From Pseudomonadota bacterium (GTDB lineage Bacteria; Pseudomonadota; Alphaproteobacteria; Rhizobiales; Beijerinckiaceae), in NCBI GenBank assembly GCA_023426505.1, contig JAFAAP010000077.1, positions 1 through 8,103 on the forward strand: a DNA stretch of 8,103 nucleotides, read 5' to 3'. Both the position numbers and the translations under genes were made by a program. Positions 1 to 6,783 of the stretch are shown here, one piece after another. Below the pieces are notes generated by a model. It had not been told where the DNA came from. It worked only from the letters and a program-made list of their open reading frames with translations, and searched no databases. Position 1 is the first letter of the stretch, and each line of letters begins with the position of its first letter.

Positions 1-863
1 CGCTTGCGGCGCTCTATGCGCAGCACCCCGATGCCACGCTGGTCGCCGGCTGCACCGATGTGGGCCTGTGGGTCACCAAGGGAATGGCCGAGCTCGACAA
101 GGTCATCTGGCTCGGCCGCGTCGCCGGGCTCGACATCATCGACGATTCCGACGATGCGCTCGCCATCGGGGCCACCGCAACGCATGCGCAGGCCTATTCC
201 TCGCTCGCGCGGATCGACGCGGATCTCGGCGAACTCATGCGGCGCTTCGGCTCGGCGCAGGTGCGCGCCTCGGGCACGGTCGGCGGCAACATCGCCAACG
301 GATCGCCGATCGGCGACCTCGCGCCCGCGATGATCGCACTGGATTCCACGGTCGATCTGCGGCGGGGCGACGCCACCCGCACCCTGCCGCTCGAAAGCTT
401 CTTCATCGCCTATCGCCGGCAGGACCGGCAGCCCGGCGAGTACCTGCGCCGCGTCACGGTGCCGAAGCTGAAGGCGCACGAAGTCTTCCGCGCCTACAAG
501 GTGTCGAAGCGGTTCGACGAGGACATCTCGGCCGCCATGGGGGCGTTCAGGTTCACCCTCGACGGCCGCCGCATCGCCTCTGCGCGCATCGCCTTCGGGG
601 GCATGGCGGGCATTCCGAAGCGCGCCACGGAAACCGAGCAGGCGCTCGCCGGCATCTCGCTCGATGACCCATCCGCCTGGGGCGAGGCGCTCGCCGCCAT
701 CGGGCGCGACTACCAGCCTCTCGACGATCACCGCGCCTCTGCCGCCTACCGTTCGACGGTGGCGCGCAACCTCCTGTTCAAGGCGTTGAGCGAGACCGCC
801 TCCGGCCGGACCGACGCAACCCGTCTCGTCGGTGGGCGCGACGCCCTCGAGGCGGCGGAGTAG
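1..863 (+). CDS. xdhA: Xanthine dehydrogenase small subunit (FAD domain), 3' part only
   Basis: This is the last 286 residues of the iron-sulfur/FAD subunit of a two-subunit (Rhodobacter capsulatus-type) xanthine dehydrogenase. The reading frame begins at base 3 and the true start lies outside the window. The subunit passes electrons from the molybdenum site through 2Fe-2S clusters to FAD and NAD+; the N-terminal iron-sulfur part is not visible. The CO-dehydrogenase/XDH flavoprotein fold is shown by VAGCTDVGLWVTK (bases 42-80) and by the FAD-binding stretch around GTVGGNIANGSPIGDLAP (277-330). Further support is LPLESFFIAYR with the following GEYLRRV (390-450) and the C-terminal CODH_FAD_C region with FGGMAGIPKRA (595-627). 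The TAG stop at 861-863 is 3 bases before the xdhB start, which indicates one transcript. No frameshift is seen. The identification rests on motif recognition and the neighbouring xdhB. Confidence 0.96.
   Translation, partial: LAALYAQHPDATLVAGCTDVGLWVTKGMAELDKVIWLGRVAGLDIIDDSDDALAIGATATHAQAYSSLARIDADLGELMRRFGSAQVRASGTVGGNIANGSPIGDLAPAMIALDSTVDLRRGDATRTLPLESFFIAYRRQDRQPGEYLRRVTVPKLKAHEVFRAYKVSKRFDEDISAAMGAFRFTLDGRRIASARIAFGGMAGIPKRATETEQALAGISLDDPSAWGEALAAIGRDYQPLDDHRASAAYRSTVARNLLFKALSETASGRTDATRLVGGRDALEAAE
857..860 (+). promoter_or_regulatory. Ribosome binding site of xdhB inside the end of xdhA
   Basis: GGAG lies 6 bases before the ATG at 867 and overlaps the last codons of xdhA. It supports the chosen xdhB start and translational coupling of the two subunits. 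Confidence 0.6.
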
Positions 864-866
864 GCC

Positions 867-3227
867 ATGAACGAGCGTATCAAGATGGGCGCGTCCGCCA
901 TACCTTCTCTCGGGCCCGATGATGCGGTCGAGACCCTTCGCCACGTCCGCCAGCCTCTGCCGCACGATTCCGGCAGCAAGCACGTGCAGGGCACGGCCCA
1001 GTACATCGACGACATCCGAGAGCCCGAGGGCACGCTGCACGTGGCCATCGGCCAGTCGCCGAAGGCGCGCGGGCGCCTGATCTCGCTGGACTTCTCCGCC
1101 GTCCGCGCGGTGCCCGGCGTCGTCTCGGTGCTGACCGCCGCCGACATTCCGGGCAAGAACGACGTGTCGCCGGCCTTCGGCGACGACCGGCTCTTCGTCG
1201 AGGACGTGATCGACTTCCTCGGCCAGGCGGTGTTCGCGGTGGTCGCGACGAACCGCGACGTGGCGCGTCGCGCCGTGAAGCTCGCCGTGATGGAGATCGA
1301 GCACGAGCGCCCCAGCATCACCGTCGAGGATGCGCTGGAACGCGGCGAGACCGTGCTGCCGGATTACGCCTTCAGGCGCGGCGACGCGAATGCGGCGATT
1401 GCGGCTTCTCCACGTAAGCTCGCAGGCCAGTTCCGCGTCGGCGGACAGGAGCACTTCTATCTCGAAGGACAGGTGGCGCTCGCGATCCCGGGCGAGGATG
1501 GCGACGTCCATGTCTATTCCTCGACGCAGCATCCGAGCGAGGTGCAGCACGTGGTCGCGCGCGTGCTCGACATTCCCGATTCTTACGTGGTCTGCGAGAC
1601 GCGCCGCATGGGCGGCGGCTTCGGCGGCAAGGAGAGCCAGGCGACGCAATGGGCCGTGACGGCGGCGCTCGCGGCGCGCGTCACCGGTCGTCCGTGCAAG
1701 CTGCGCCTCGACCGCGACGACGATTTCATCCTCACCGGCAAGCGCCACGACTTCCGCTGCGACTGGAGCGTCGGCTTCGACGTCGAGGGACGCATCGAGG
1801 GTTATGCGGTGGAGCTTCTCGCCCGCTGCGGCTGCTCGGCGGATCTCTCCGGCGGCGTCGTCGACCGCGCCATGTTCCACGCGGACAATGCCTACTGGAT
1901 GCCGGCGGTGCATGTGGGCTCGAAGCGGCTCAAAACCAACACCGTATCCAACACCGCCTTCCGCGGATTTGGGGGGCCCCAGGGCATGCTCGCAGCCGAG
2001 CACGTGATGGACCAGATCGCCTGGGCTACGGGGCGCGACCCGCTCGACGTGCGCTACGCCAATTTCTACCGTCCCGGAGGCAACCACACGCCCTTCGGCA
2101 TGGAGGTGGAGGAGACTGACACGCTTCTCGGCCTCGTGCAGACGTTGGAGCGCACGTCCGACTACCGTGCGCGGCGGCAGGAGATCGCCGCCTTCAACGC
2201 ATCCTCGCCGATCATGAAGAGAGGGCTGGCGCTCACGCCGGTGAAGTTCGGCATCAGCTTCACGCTCACCCACCTCAACCAGGCGGGCGCGCTCGTGCAC
2301 GTCTATCAGGACGGATCGGTGCACCTGAACCACGGCGGCACCGAGATGGGGCAGGGGCTCTACATCAAGGTGGCGCAGGTGGTGGCGGAGGAATTCGGCA
2401 TCGCCATGGAGCGCGTGCGCATCACCGCGACCACCACCGCGAAGGTGCCGAACACGTCCCCGACCGCTGCCTCGTCGGGGTCGGACCTCAACGGCATGGC
2501 GGCGCGGGTCGCGGCGGGCGCCATCAAGCGGCGCATGATCGCCCATGCGGCGAAAACCTACGATGTGCCGGAGGAGCAGGTCGAGTTCCGCGACGACCGG
2601 GTCTTCATCGGCAACGAGAGCCTGTCCTTCACCGAGCTTGCGAGGAAATGCATCCAGGCCCGCGTGGCGCTCTCGGAGGCGGGCCACTACGCCACGCCGA
2701 AAATCACCTGGAACCGCGACAACGCGACGGGCCGGCCGTTCTTCTACTTCGCGTATGGGGCGGCCTGCTCCGAGGTGATCGTCGACACGCTCACCGGCGA
2801 GAACCGCCTGCTGCGGGCGGACATCCTCCACGACGTCGGCAAGTCGCTGAACCCCGCCATCGACATCGGCCAGATCGAAGGCGGCTTCGTTCAGGGCATG
2901 GGCTGGCTCACGACGGAAGAGCTGGTGTTCGACCGCGAGGGGCGCCTGCTCACGCACGCGCCTTCGACCTACAAGATCCCGGTCGCGTCGGACGTGCCGG
3001 CGGATTTCCGCGTCGCGCTCTATCCCAACGCCAACCGGGAGGAGACGATCTACCGGTCGAAGGCGGTGGGCGAGCCGCCGATCATGCTGGCGAACAGCGT
3101 CTTCTGCGCGCTCGCCGATGCGGTGCATTCGCTTGATCCGTCGAAGGCCGTTCCCCTCGATGCGCCGGCGACCCCGGAGGCGATCCTGCGCGCCTGCGAG
3201 GCCCTGCGCGGGAGGCCCATGGGGTGA
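867..3227 (+). CDS. xdhB: Xanthine dehydrogenase large subunit (molybdopterin-binding)
   Basis: This is the catalytic molybdenum subunit, 786 residues, the usual length for XdhB. It hydroxylates hypoxanthine to xanthine and xanthine to urate in the cytoplasm, forming a heterotetramer with XdhA. Aligned by eye to bovine xanthine oxidase, the active-site residues are present: Q221 in SSTQ (bovine Gln767), E256 in GGFGGKE (Glu802), R334 in VVDRAMF (Arg880), F368 in FRGFGGPQ (Phe914) and the catalytic base E736 in KAVGEPP (Glu1261). E256 and R334 together favour a purine substrate over an aldehyde. Other family signatures are GGQEHFYLEGQ (192-202) and GGTEMGQGL (about 490-498). The ATG at 867 has GGAG six bases upstream. 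The TGA stop at 3225-3227 overlaps the GTG start of xdhC. The gene is complete with no missing key residue. Confidence 0.97.
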   Translation: MNERIKMGASAIPSLGPDDAVETLRHVRQPLPHDSGSKHVQGTAQYIDDIREPEGTLHVAIGQSPKARGRLISLDFSAVRAVPGVVSVLTAADIPGKNDVSPAFGDDRLFVEDVIDFLGQAVFAVVATNRDVARRAVKLAVMEIEHERPSITVEDALERGETVLPDYAFRRGDANAAIAASPRKLAGQFRVGGQEHFYLEGQVALAIPGEDGDVHVYSSTQHPSEVQHVVARVLDIPDSYVVCETRRMGGGFGGKESQATQWAVTAALAARVTGRPCKLRLDRDDDFILTGKRHDFRCDWSVGFDVEGRIEGYAVELLARCGCSADLSGGVVDRAMFHADNAYWMPAVHVGSKRLKTNTVSNTAFRGFGGPQGMLAAEHVMDQIAWATGRDPLDVRYANFYRPGGNHTPFGMEVEETDTLLGLVQTLERTSDYRARRQEIAAFNASSPIMKRGLALTPVKFGISFTLTHLNQAGALVHVYQDGSVHLNHGGTEMGQGLYIKVAQVVAEEFGIAMERVRITATTTAKVPNTSPTAASSGSDLNGMAARVAAGAIKRRMIAHAAKTYDVPEEQVEFRDDRVFIGNESLSFTELARKCIQARVALSEAGHYATPKITWNRDNATGRPFFYFAYGAACSEVIVDTLTGENRLLRADILHDVGKSLNPAIDIGQIEGGFVQGMGWLTTEELVFDREGRLLTHAPSTYKIPVASDVPADFRVALYPNANREETIYRSKAVGEPPIMLANSVFCALADAVHSLDPSKAVPLDAPATPEAILRACEALRGRPMG
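3210..3215 (+). promoter_or_regulatory. Ribosome binding site deciding the GTG start of xdhC
   Basis: GGGAGG ends 8 bases before the GTG at 3224. The nearby ATG at 3219 is in the xdhB frame and is followed at once by the xdhB stop, so GTG is the plausible start for xdhC. Confidence 0.6.
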
Positions 3228-4195
3228 AGGTCTGGCACCAGCTTGCTGATCTCGTCCGCCGCCATGACGCGGCGGCCCTCGTCAGCGTCCACGACGTGAA
3301 GGGCTCCGCCCCGCGCGAGGCCGGGGCCTGCATGGTTGTGCGCCGCGACGGGGCGTTCCACGGCACCATCGGCGGCGGCCAGCTCGAATTCCTCATGCTC
3401 GACATCGCGCGCGGCATGCTGGAGCGCCATGAGCGCCCGGCGCGCTTCGTCGATCAGGCGCTCGGCCCCGATCTCGGCCAGTGCTGCGGCGGCCGGGTCA
3501 AGATCCTCATCGAGACCTTCAGCAAGCAGGACCTCGAGGACATCGAGCCCTTGGCGCAGGCCGAGGAGGAGGGCGAATTCGAGGTCGAGTGCCGCCTCGC
3601 GGACGGTCGCGTCGTGCGCGACCTGTCCTCGGCGGTCGGAGACGACAAGAGCACCCAGTGGCGCGAGACCCATGGAGAAAACCGGACGCCGGTGCTCATC
3701 TTCGGGGCCGGCCATGTCGGCCGCGCCCTCGTGCTGGCCTTGGCGCCGCTGCCGTTTGCCGTCCGCTGGCTCGACGACCGGGAGGGGGCCTTCCCGTCCC
3801 ACATGCCCGCCAACGCCACGGCGGTGCGCATGCAGGATCCGGCCGCCGAGATCGCCCGGGCGCCCGCCAATGCGGTCGTCCTGGTCATGACCCACGACCA
3901 TCCCCTCGACATGGCGATCACGGATGCGGCGCTCCGCCGGGGCTTCCCGTATGTGGGCCTGATCGGCAGCGCCACAAAGCGGGCGCGGTTCGAGAAGCGG
4001 TTCCGGGAGATGGGTCTGTCCGACCGGCAGATCCGGGCCCTGGTCAGTCCGATCGGCCTTCCCGGCATCAAGGCCAAGGAGCCGGCGGTGATCGCGGCTT
4101 CCGTTGCGGCACAACTCCTCCAGGTGCGGGAGCGGCGCTCCTCCGTGTTAAATTTCTCGCGTCCTGCCGCGGCAAACGATAAAACCGCCCTATGA
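3224..4195 (+). CDS. xdhC: XdhC, molybdenum cofactor insertion/maturation protein for xanthine dehydrogenase
   Basis: XdhC binds molybdenum cofactor, promotes its sulfuration by a cysteine desulfurase and delivers it to XdhB; it is not part of the final enzyme. The protein has 323 residues. The N-terminal XdhC/CoxI domain contains GSAPREAGACMVV (about 27-39), GTIGGGQLE and LGQCCGGRVKIL (about 84-95, with the paired cysteines C87 and C88). The C-terminal Rossmann domain has the nucleotide-binding motif FGAGHVGRAL (about 160-169), then MTHDHPLD and GLIGSATKRARF, all typical of XdhC. It starts with GTG, sharing GTGA with the xdhB stop, and ends with TGA sharing ATGA with guaD, so translation is probably coupled on both sides. 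The last roughly 16 codons (about 4145-4190) are visibly richer in A and T than the rest and look like a variable tail. Confidence 0.96.
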   Translation: MKVWHQLADLVRRHDAAALVSVHDVKGSAPREAGACMVVRRDGAFHGTIGGGQLEFLMLDIARGMLERHERPARFVDQALGPDLGQCCGGRVKILIETFSKQDLEDIEPLAQAEEEGEFEVECRLADGRVVRDLSSAVGDDKSTQWRETHGENRTPVLIFGAGHVGRALVLALAPLPFAVRWLDDREGAFPSHMPANATAVRMQDPAAEIARAPANAVVLVMTHDHPLDMAITDAALRRGFPYVGLIGSATKRARFEKRFREMGLSDRQIRALVSPIGLPGIKAKEPAVIAASVAAQLLQVRERRSSVLNFSRPAAANDKTAL

Positions 4196-4677
4196 CACAC
4201 GACCAAGCAGAAGATCAGCGCCATCTCGCCCGCGCTGTCGCTCTTTCGCGCGAGCACATGCACGAAGGCGCCGGCGGTCCCTTTGGGGCCGTGATCGTGC
4301 GCGACGGCAAGGTGCTGGCCGAGGGCTGGAACCGGGTGACCTCCACCAACGACCCGACGGCGCATGCCGAGGTGACGGCGATCCGCCGCGCCTGCGAGGC
4401 CGTGGGCGATTTCGCCCTCCACGGGGCCACCCTCTATACGAGCTGCGAGCCGTGCCCCATGTGCCTGGCCTCGGCCTATTGGGCGCGGGTCTCCCGGATC
4501 GTTTACGCCAATACCCGCAAGGATGCCGCCGAGATCGGCTTCGATGACAGCCTGATCTACGACGAGATCCCGAAGGATCCGACCGAGCGCCTCATCCCCA
4601 TGGACCACCTGCCGAGCCTGGAGGCCAGGGCGGTGTTCGACGCCTGGGCGAACAAGCCCGACAAGGTCGCCTATTAA
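4192..4677 (+). CDS. guaD: Guanine deaminase (cytidine-deaminase-fold, Bacillus GuaD type)
   Basis: This 161-residue zinc deaminase most likely converts guanine to xanthine, feeding the XDH encoded just upstream. The zinc site is clear: H58-A-E60 in TAHAEVTAIR (His ligand and catalytic Glu), with C88 and C91 in SCEPCPMC. The His-to-Cys spacing of 30 matches what I recall for Bacillus subtilis GuaD (His53, Cys83, Cys86). Also GuaD-like are GGPFGAVIVRDG near the N-terminus, STNDPTAHAE, the motif GFDDSLIYDEI (about 116-126) with D119, and the end NKPDKVAY, which resembles the swapped C-terminal tail of GuaD. TadA and other nucleoside deaminases share the zinc motif but normally lack GFDDSxIY and this tail. 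The ATG overlaps the xdhC stop by 4 bases, and no good Shine-Dalgarno is seen, consistent with coupled translation. Confidence 0.9.
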   Translation: MTHDQAEDQRHLARAVALSREHMHEGAGGPFGAVIVRDGKVLAEGWNRVTSTNDPTAHAEVTAIRRACEAVGDFALHGATLYTSCEPCPMCLASAYWARVSRIVYANTRKDAAEIGFDDSLIYDEIPKDPTERLIPMDHLPSLEARAVFDAWANKPDKVAY

Positions 4678-4737
4678 CGAAGCGCCCTGCCCATCCTATC
4701 TGAAGAGCCTGACCGTCAACCTCCCGAGACCACAGCC

Positions 4738-5391
4738 ATGCCCCGCGTCACCACCATCGTCCGCAAGCCCGCCGTGAAGGCCGACCGCGTCGTCGACACC
4801 ATCACCCTCGACCACGCGGCCCGCAACCGCCGCGAGGCGACCCTGACGGCGGAGGGCGGGATCGAGATCCGGCTCGACCTCGACATGGAGACCACCGTCA
4901 ACGACGGCGATGCCCTGCGGCTCGAGGACGGTCGCCTCGTCCAGGTCAAGGCGGCGCCGGAGCGCCTGCTGGAGGTGAAGGCCGAGAACCCCTTGCGCCT
5001 CACGCGCCTCGCCTGGCATCTCGGCAGCCAGCACGGCCTCGTCGAGGTGGCGGCGGATGCGATCTACGTGGAGAACGATCCCTTGATCGCCGAGCTGGTG
5101 CGCGGGCAGGGCTGCACCGCGACCCCGGTCGAGCGCCCGTTCCGGCCGGAGCGCAGCGCCCATGCGTGCGACCACGATCACGGCCACGGACATCACCACC
5201 ACGGCCATGCGCACGGTCATTCCCACGGGCACGAGCACGAGCACGATCATGGGCACGGCCCTGCCCATCACGACCACAAGCATGATCATGATCACCACGA
5301 TCACGATCACGACCACCACCATAGCCATGGTCACGAGCACGGCCCCGGCTGCGGATGCGGCCACCGTCACGGGCACAAGCACGACCACTGA
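4738..5391 (+). CDS. ureE: Urease accessory protein UreE, nickel metallochaperone with long His-rich tail
   Basis: UreE carries Ni2+ to the UreDFG-urease complex in the cytoplasm. The 217-residue protein has an N-terminal UreE domain (about 1-75) and a C-terminal ferredoxin-like metal-binding domain (about 76-139) with LAWHLGSQHG. The second His of this motif corresponds to the dimer-interface nickel ligand His96 of Klebsiella UreE. The PERPFRPE-like region (VERPFRPERSAH) just before the tail also fits UreE. Residues 140-217 form a tail with 37 histidines in 78 residues plus a C-G-C-G near the end. It begins 60 bases after guaD with only weak ribosome-binding sequence (GAGAC near 4725). No urease structural genes or other ure genes are in the window, so this ureE is separated from, or only near, the main cluster. 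Its place behind guaD suggests coordination of urease maturation with purine breakdown. Confidence 0.92.
   Translation: MPRVTTIVRKPAVKADRVVDTITLDHAARNRREATLTAEGGIEIRLDLDMETTVNDGDALRLEDGRLVQVKAAPERLLEVKAENPLRLTRLAWHLGSQHGLVEVAADAIYVENDPLIAELVRGQGCTATPVERPFRPERSAHACDHDHGHGHHHHGHAHGHSHGHEHEHDHGHGPAHHDHKHDHDHHDHDHDHHHSHGHEHGPGCGCGHRHGHKHDH
5161..5391 (+). repeat. ureE: Low-complexity CAC/CAT-rich tract coding for the UreE His tail
   Basis: The DNA is an imperfect repeat of His codons alternating with Gly, Asp, Glu and Ala codons. The reverse strand of this tract reads as Val/Met-rich open frames with no family resemblance, which are artefacts. Such a tract is prone to length change by slippage, so tail length probably varies between strains (inference). 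Confidence 0.85.
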
Positions 5392-5413
5392 CCGGCTTTT
5401 TTCGGACCCTGCC

Positions 5414-5884
5414 ATGTCCAAGACCACCCGCGCCACGCAGGCCCTGCAGCAGGCGGGCGTGTCCTTCACGGTCCACGCCTACGACTACGACCCGAATGCC
5501 GAGCGCATCGGCCTCCAGGCCGCGGAGGCGCTCGGCGCGGACCCGTCGAGCGTGCTCAAGACCCTGATGGTGACGGTGGATGGCAAGCCCGCCTGCGCGG
5601 TCGTGCCCTCCGACCAAGAGGTGAACCTGAAAAAGCTCGCGGCGGCCTTGGGCGGCAAGACCGCCCAGATGATGAAGCCGGCGGATGCGGAGCGCATCAC
5701 CGGCTATCACGTCGGCGGCATCAGCCCCTTCGGTCAGAAGAAGCGGGTGCCGACCTTGATCGAGGAGACGGCCCTCGCGCACGCAAGCGTCTTCATCAAC
5801 GGCGGCCAGCGCGGGTTGCAGGTCAGGCTCGCGCCGCAGGACGCGGCTTCCGCGCTGGGTGCGAAGGCCGTCGCCTTGATCTGA
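5414..5884 (+). CDS. ybaK: Cys-tRNA(Pro)/Cys-tRNA(Cys) deacylase, YbaK/EbsC family
   Basis: The 156-residue protein matches the YbaK family, which hydrolyses Cys mischarged on tRNA-Pro in trans to prolyl-tRNA synthetase. Recognisable motifs are VLKTLMV with K49, equivalent to the conserved catalytic-site lysine of YbaK; DLKK-like NLKKLAAALGGK; the signature GYHVGGISPFGQKKRVPT (about 97-114); and the ending GGQRGLQVRLAPQD. The ATG at 5414 is chosen because the protein then starts at the usual YbaK N-terminus (SKTTRATQALQQAGV). A longer upstream open frame runs through the His tail of ureE and is rejected. It lies 22 bases after ureE, so it may be co-transcribed, and there is no clear Shine-Dalgarno. 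Its role has no evident link to purine or urea metabolism. It ends only 9 bases from the stop of the convergent gene at 5894. Confidence 0.94.
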   Translation: MSKTTRATQALQQAGVSFTVHAYDYDPNAERIGLQAAEALGADPSSVLKTLMVTVDGKPACAVVPSDQEVNLKKLAAALGGKTAQMMKPADAERITGYHVGGISPFGQKKRVPTLIEETALAHASVFINGGQRGLQVRLAPQDAASALGAKAVALI

Positions 5885-5893
5885 TCCCCTCGG

Positions 5894-6637
5894 CTAGAGG
5901 TGAAGGTCGCCGTGTCCGAACAGGGCCAGCTTGGCCTCGGGGACAGCCGGAGCGTCAGGGCTTTGACCCAGCTCGCCGACAAACGCCTCGACCGCGTCCT
6001 CGAGGTGCGACGCGAACTCGTCGAGGAAGTCGTGGGTCTCTTTCTTCAGCACGTGCTGGAACTTGGCGGCCGGAGCGGCTTGAAGCGCTGCGACGAAGTC
6101 GAGGAAGTCCCCTGAGATCTCCTGGGCGACGGGGTTGTCCGACGTCGCCAAGGCGTTCCCGAGCGTCGAGAACCAGTTCACGACGCCGATTTTTTCCTCG
6201 TGCGAGGGGCGGATGCCGCCGTGCTCGATCAGATCGAGGGCATCCTCGACGGTCTCCTCGAAGTCGAGCTGCCCTAGCAGTTCGGGATGATCGTGGACGA
6301 AGGCGATCTGATAGAGAAACAGCAGGATCGCCATGCCGCCGTAGAGGTCGCCTTCTCCTTTGACGGCATTCTCGGGCAGAGCGCGGATGCCCTCGATGAG
6401 CGCCACGTCGGCCATAGCCCGATCGATGGGATCGGGATCGTTGTAGGCGGCATCGTGAACCGCGAACAAGGCATCGAGCGGATCCGTGATCCTGGGATCG
6501 CCGGGCCCCGGGTCGTCGACATATTTGCCGCCGGACCATCCCTGACCGCCGTAGTCGCCGTAGGTCAGGAGCGGGAGGCCTCCTGGCCCCTCGAACGGGA
6601 TGAGCCAATTGATCTGCTTGTGAGGCACGTTTGGCAT
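5894..6637 (-). CDS. Unrecognised protein with phospholipase A2-like active-site pattern (paralog A)
   Basis: I do not recognise this 247-residue protein as a named family. It is paralogous to the protein at 6784-7575: both share INWL near the start, TYGxYGG, GPxx...DPLDALFxxHD, ADVALIxGIxALP, AVKGEGDLY and VHDH(H)PE. Residues 26-33 (YGDYGGQG) and 52-65 (DPLDALFAVHDAAY) match the phospholipase A2 calcium loop and catalytic helix. Y29, G31 and G33 fit the loop positions Tyr28, Gly30 and Gly32; D52, D55, H61, D62 and Y65 fit Asp39, Asp42, His48, Asp49 and Tyr52 of secreted PLA2. The disulfide cysteines are replaced by L, F and A. D77 in MADVALI could be the second catalytic Asp. No signal peptide is visible; residues 99-114 are strongly hydrophobic and the C-terminal 100 residues look helical. 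The start is supported by AGGAGG five bases upstream. Enzyme activity is inference. Confidence 0.85.
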   Translation of the reverse strand: MPNVPHKQINWLIPFEGPGGLPLLTYGDYGGQGWSGGKYVDDPGPGDPRITDPLDALFAVHDAAYNDPDPIDRAMADVALIEGIRALPENAVKGEGDLYGGMAILLFLYQIAFVHDHPELLGQLDFEETVEDALDLIEHGGIRPSHEEKIGVVNWFSTLGNALATSDNPVAQEISGDFLDFVAALQAAPAAKFQHVLKKETHDFLDEFASHLEDAVEAFVGELGQSPDAPAVPEAKLALFGHGDLHL

Positions 6638-6642
6638 GGCAG

Positions 6643-6648
6643 CCTCCT
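6643..6648 (-). promoter_or_regulatory. Strong ribosome binding site of the gene at 5894-6637
   Basis: On the reverse strand AGGAGG stands 5 bases before the ATG at 6637. It is the best Shine-Dalgarno in the window, suggesting efficient translation and fixing the start. Confidence 0.75.
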
Positions 6649-6705
6649 GTAGGGAGCTGGCGACCCGCGGCTTGGGCCGTCCGCCGCAGGCCTCAGGTCA
6701 CGTCG

Positions 6706-6725
6706 GCAATCGGGCGGGATTGCGG
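6706..6725. repeat. Palindromic element, copy 1 (upstream of paralog A)
   Basis: A perfect 6-base inverted repeat (GCAATC at 6706-6711, GATTGC at 6718-6723) encloses a 6-base loop. The whole 20-base block differs from copy 2 at 7651-7670 at only two bases, both in the loop. It begins about 69 bases upstream of the start of paralog A. It could be an operator, an RNA hairpin in the leader, or a dispersed REP-like element; the sequence alone does not decide. Confidence 0.7.
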
Positions 6726-6743
6726 TTGCTCGGCAGGGCGGAG

Positions 6744-6769
6744 CAGGCGGGCGGCTCCACGGCCGCCTG
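6744..6769 (-). terminator. Possible weak terminator hairpin after paralog B
   Basis: CAGGCGG (6744-6750) and CCGCCTG (6763-6769) form a 7-base GC stem with a 12-base loop, 14 bases downstream of the stop of the gene at 6784-7575. No U-run follows on the reverse strand, so factor-independent termination is doubtful; it may be only a secondary structure between the two paralogs. Confidence 0.3.
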
Positions 6770-6783
6770 TTCCGACGAGGCTG

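Noticed and set aside
4145..4191. A/T-rich stretch at the end of xdhC as a promoter for guaD
   Set aside because: No convincing -35/-10 pair is visible and the stretch is coding; the ATGA overlap points to coupling instead.
3050..4608. Two long reverse-strand open frames opposite xdhC and guaD
   Set aside because: They mirror high-GC codon structure of clearly identified genes on the + strand, lack recognisable motifs and start in no sensible context.
5392..5413. T-run between ureE and ybaK as a rho-independent terminator
   Set aside because: Six T residues follow only CCGGC, with no GC-rich stem before them.
4696..5469. Long reverse-strand reading frame opposite ureE with Val/Met-rich repeats that could look like membrane segments
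   Set aside because: It is the complement of the His-codon tract of ureE; the repetitive hydrophobic stretch is a coding shadow with no family motif.
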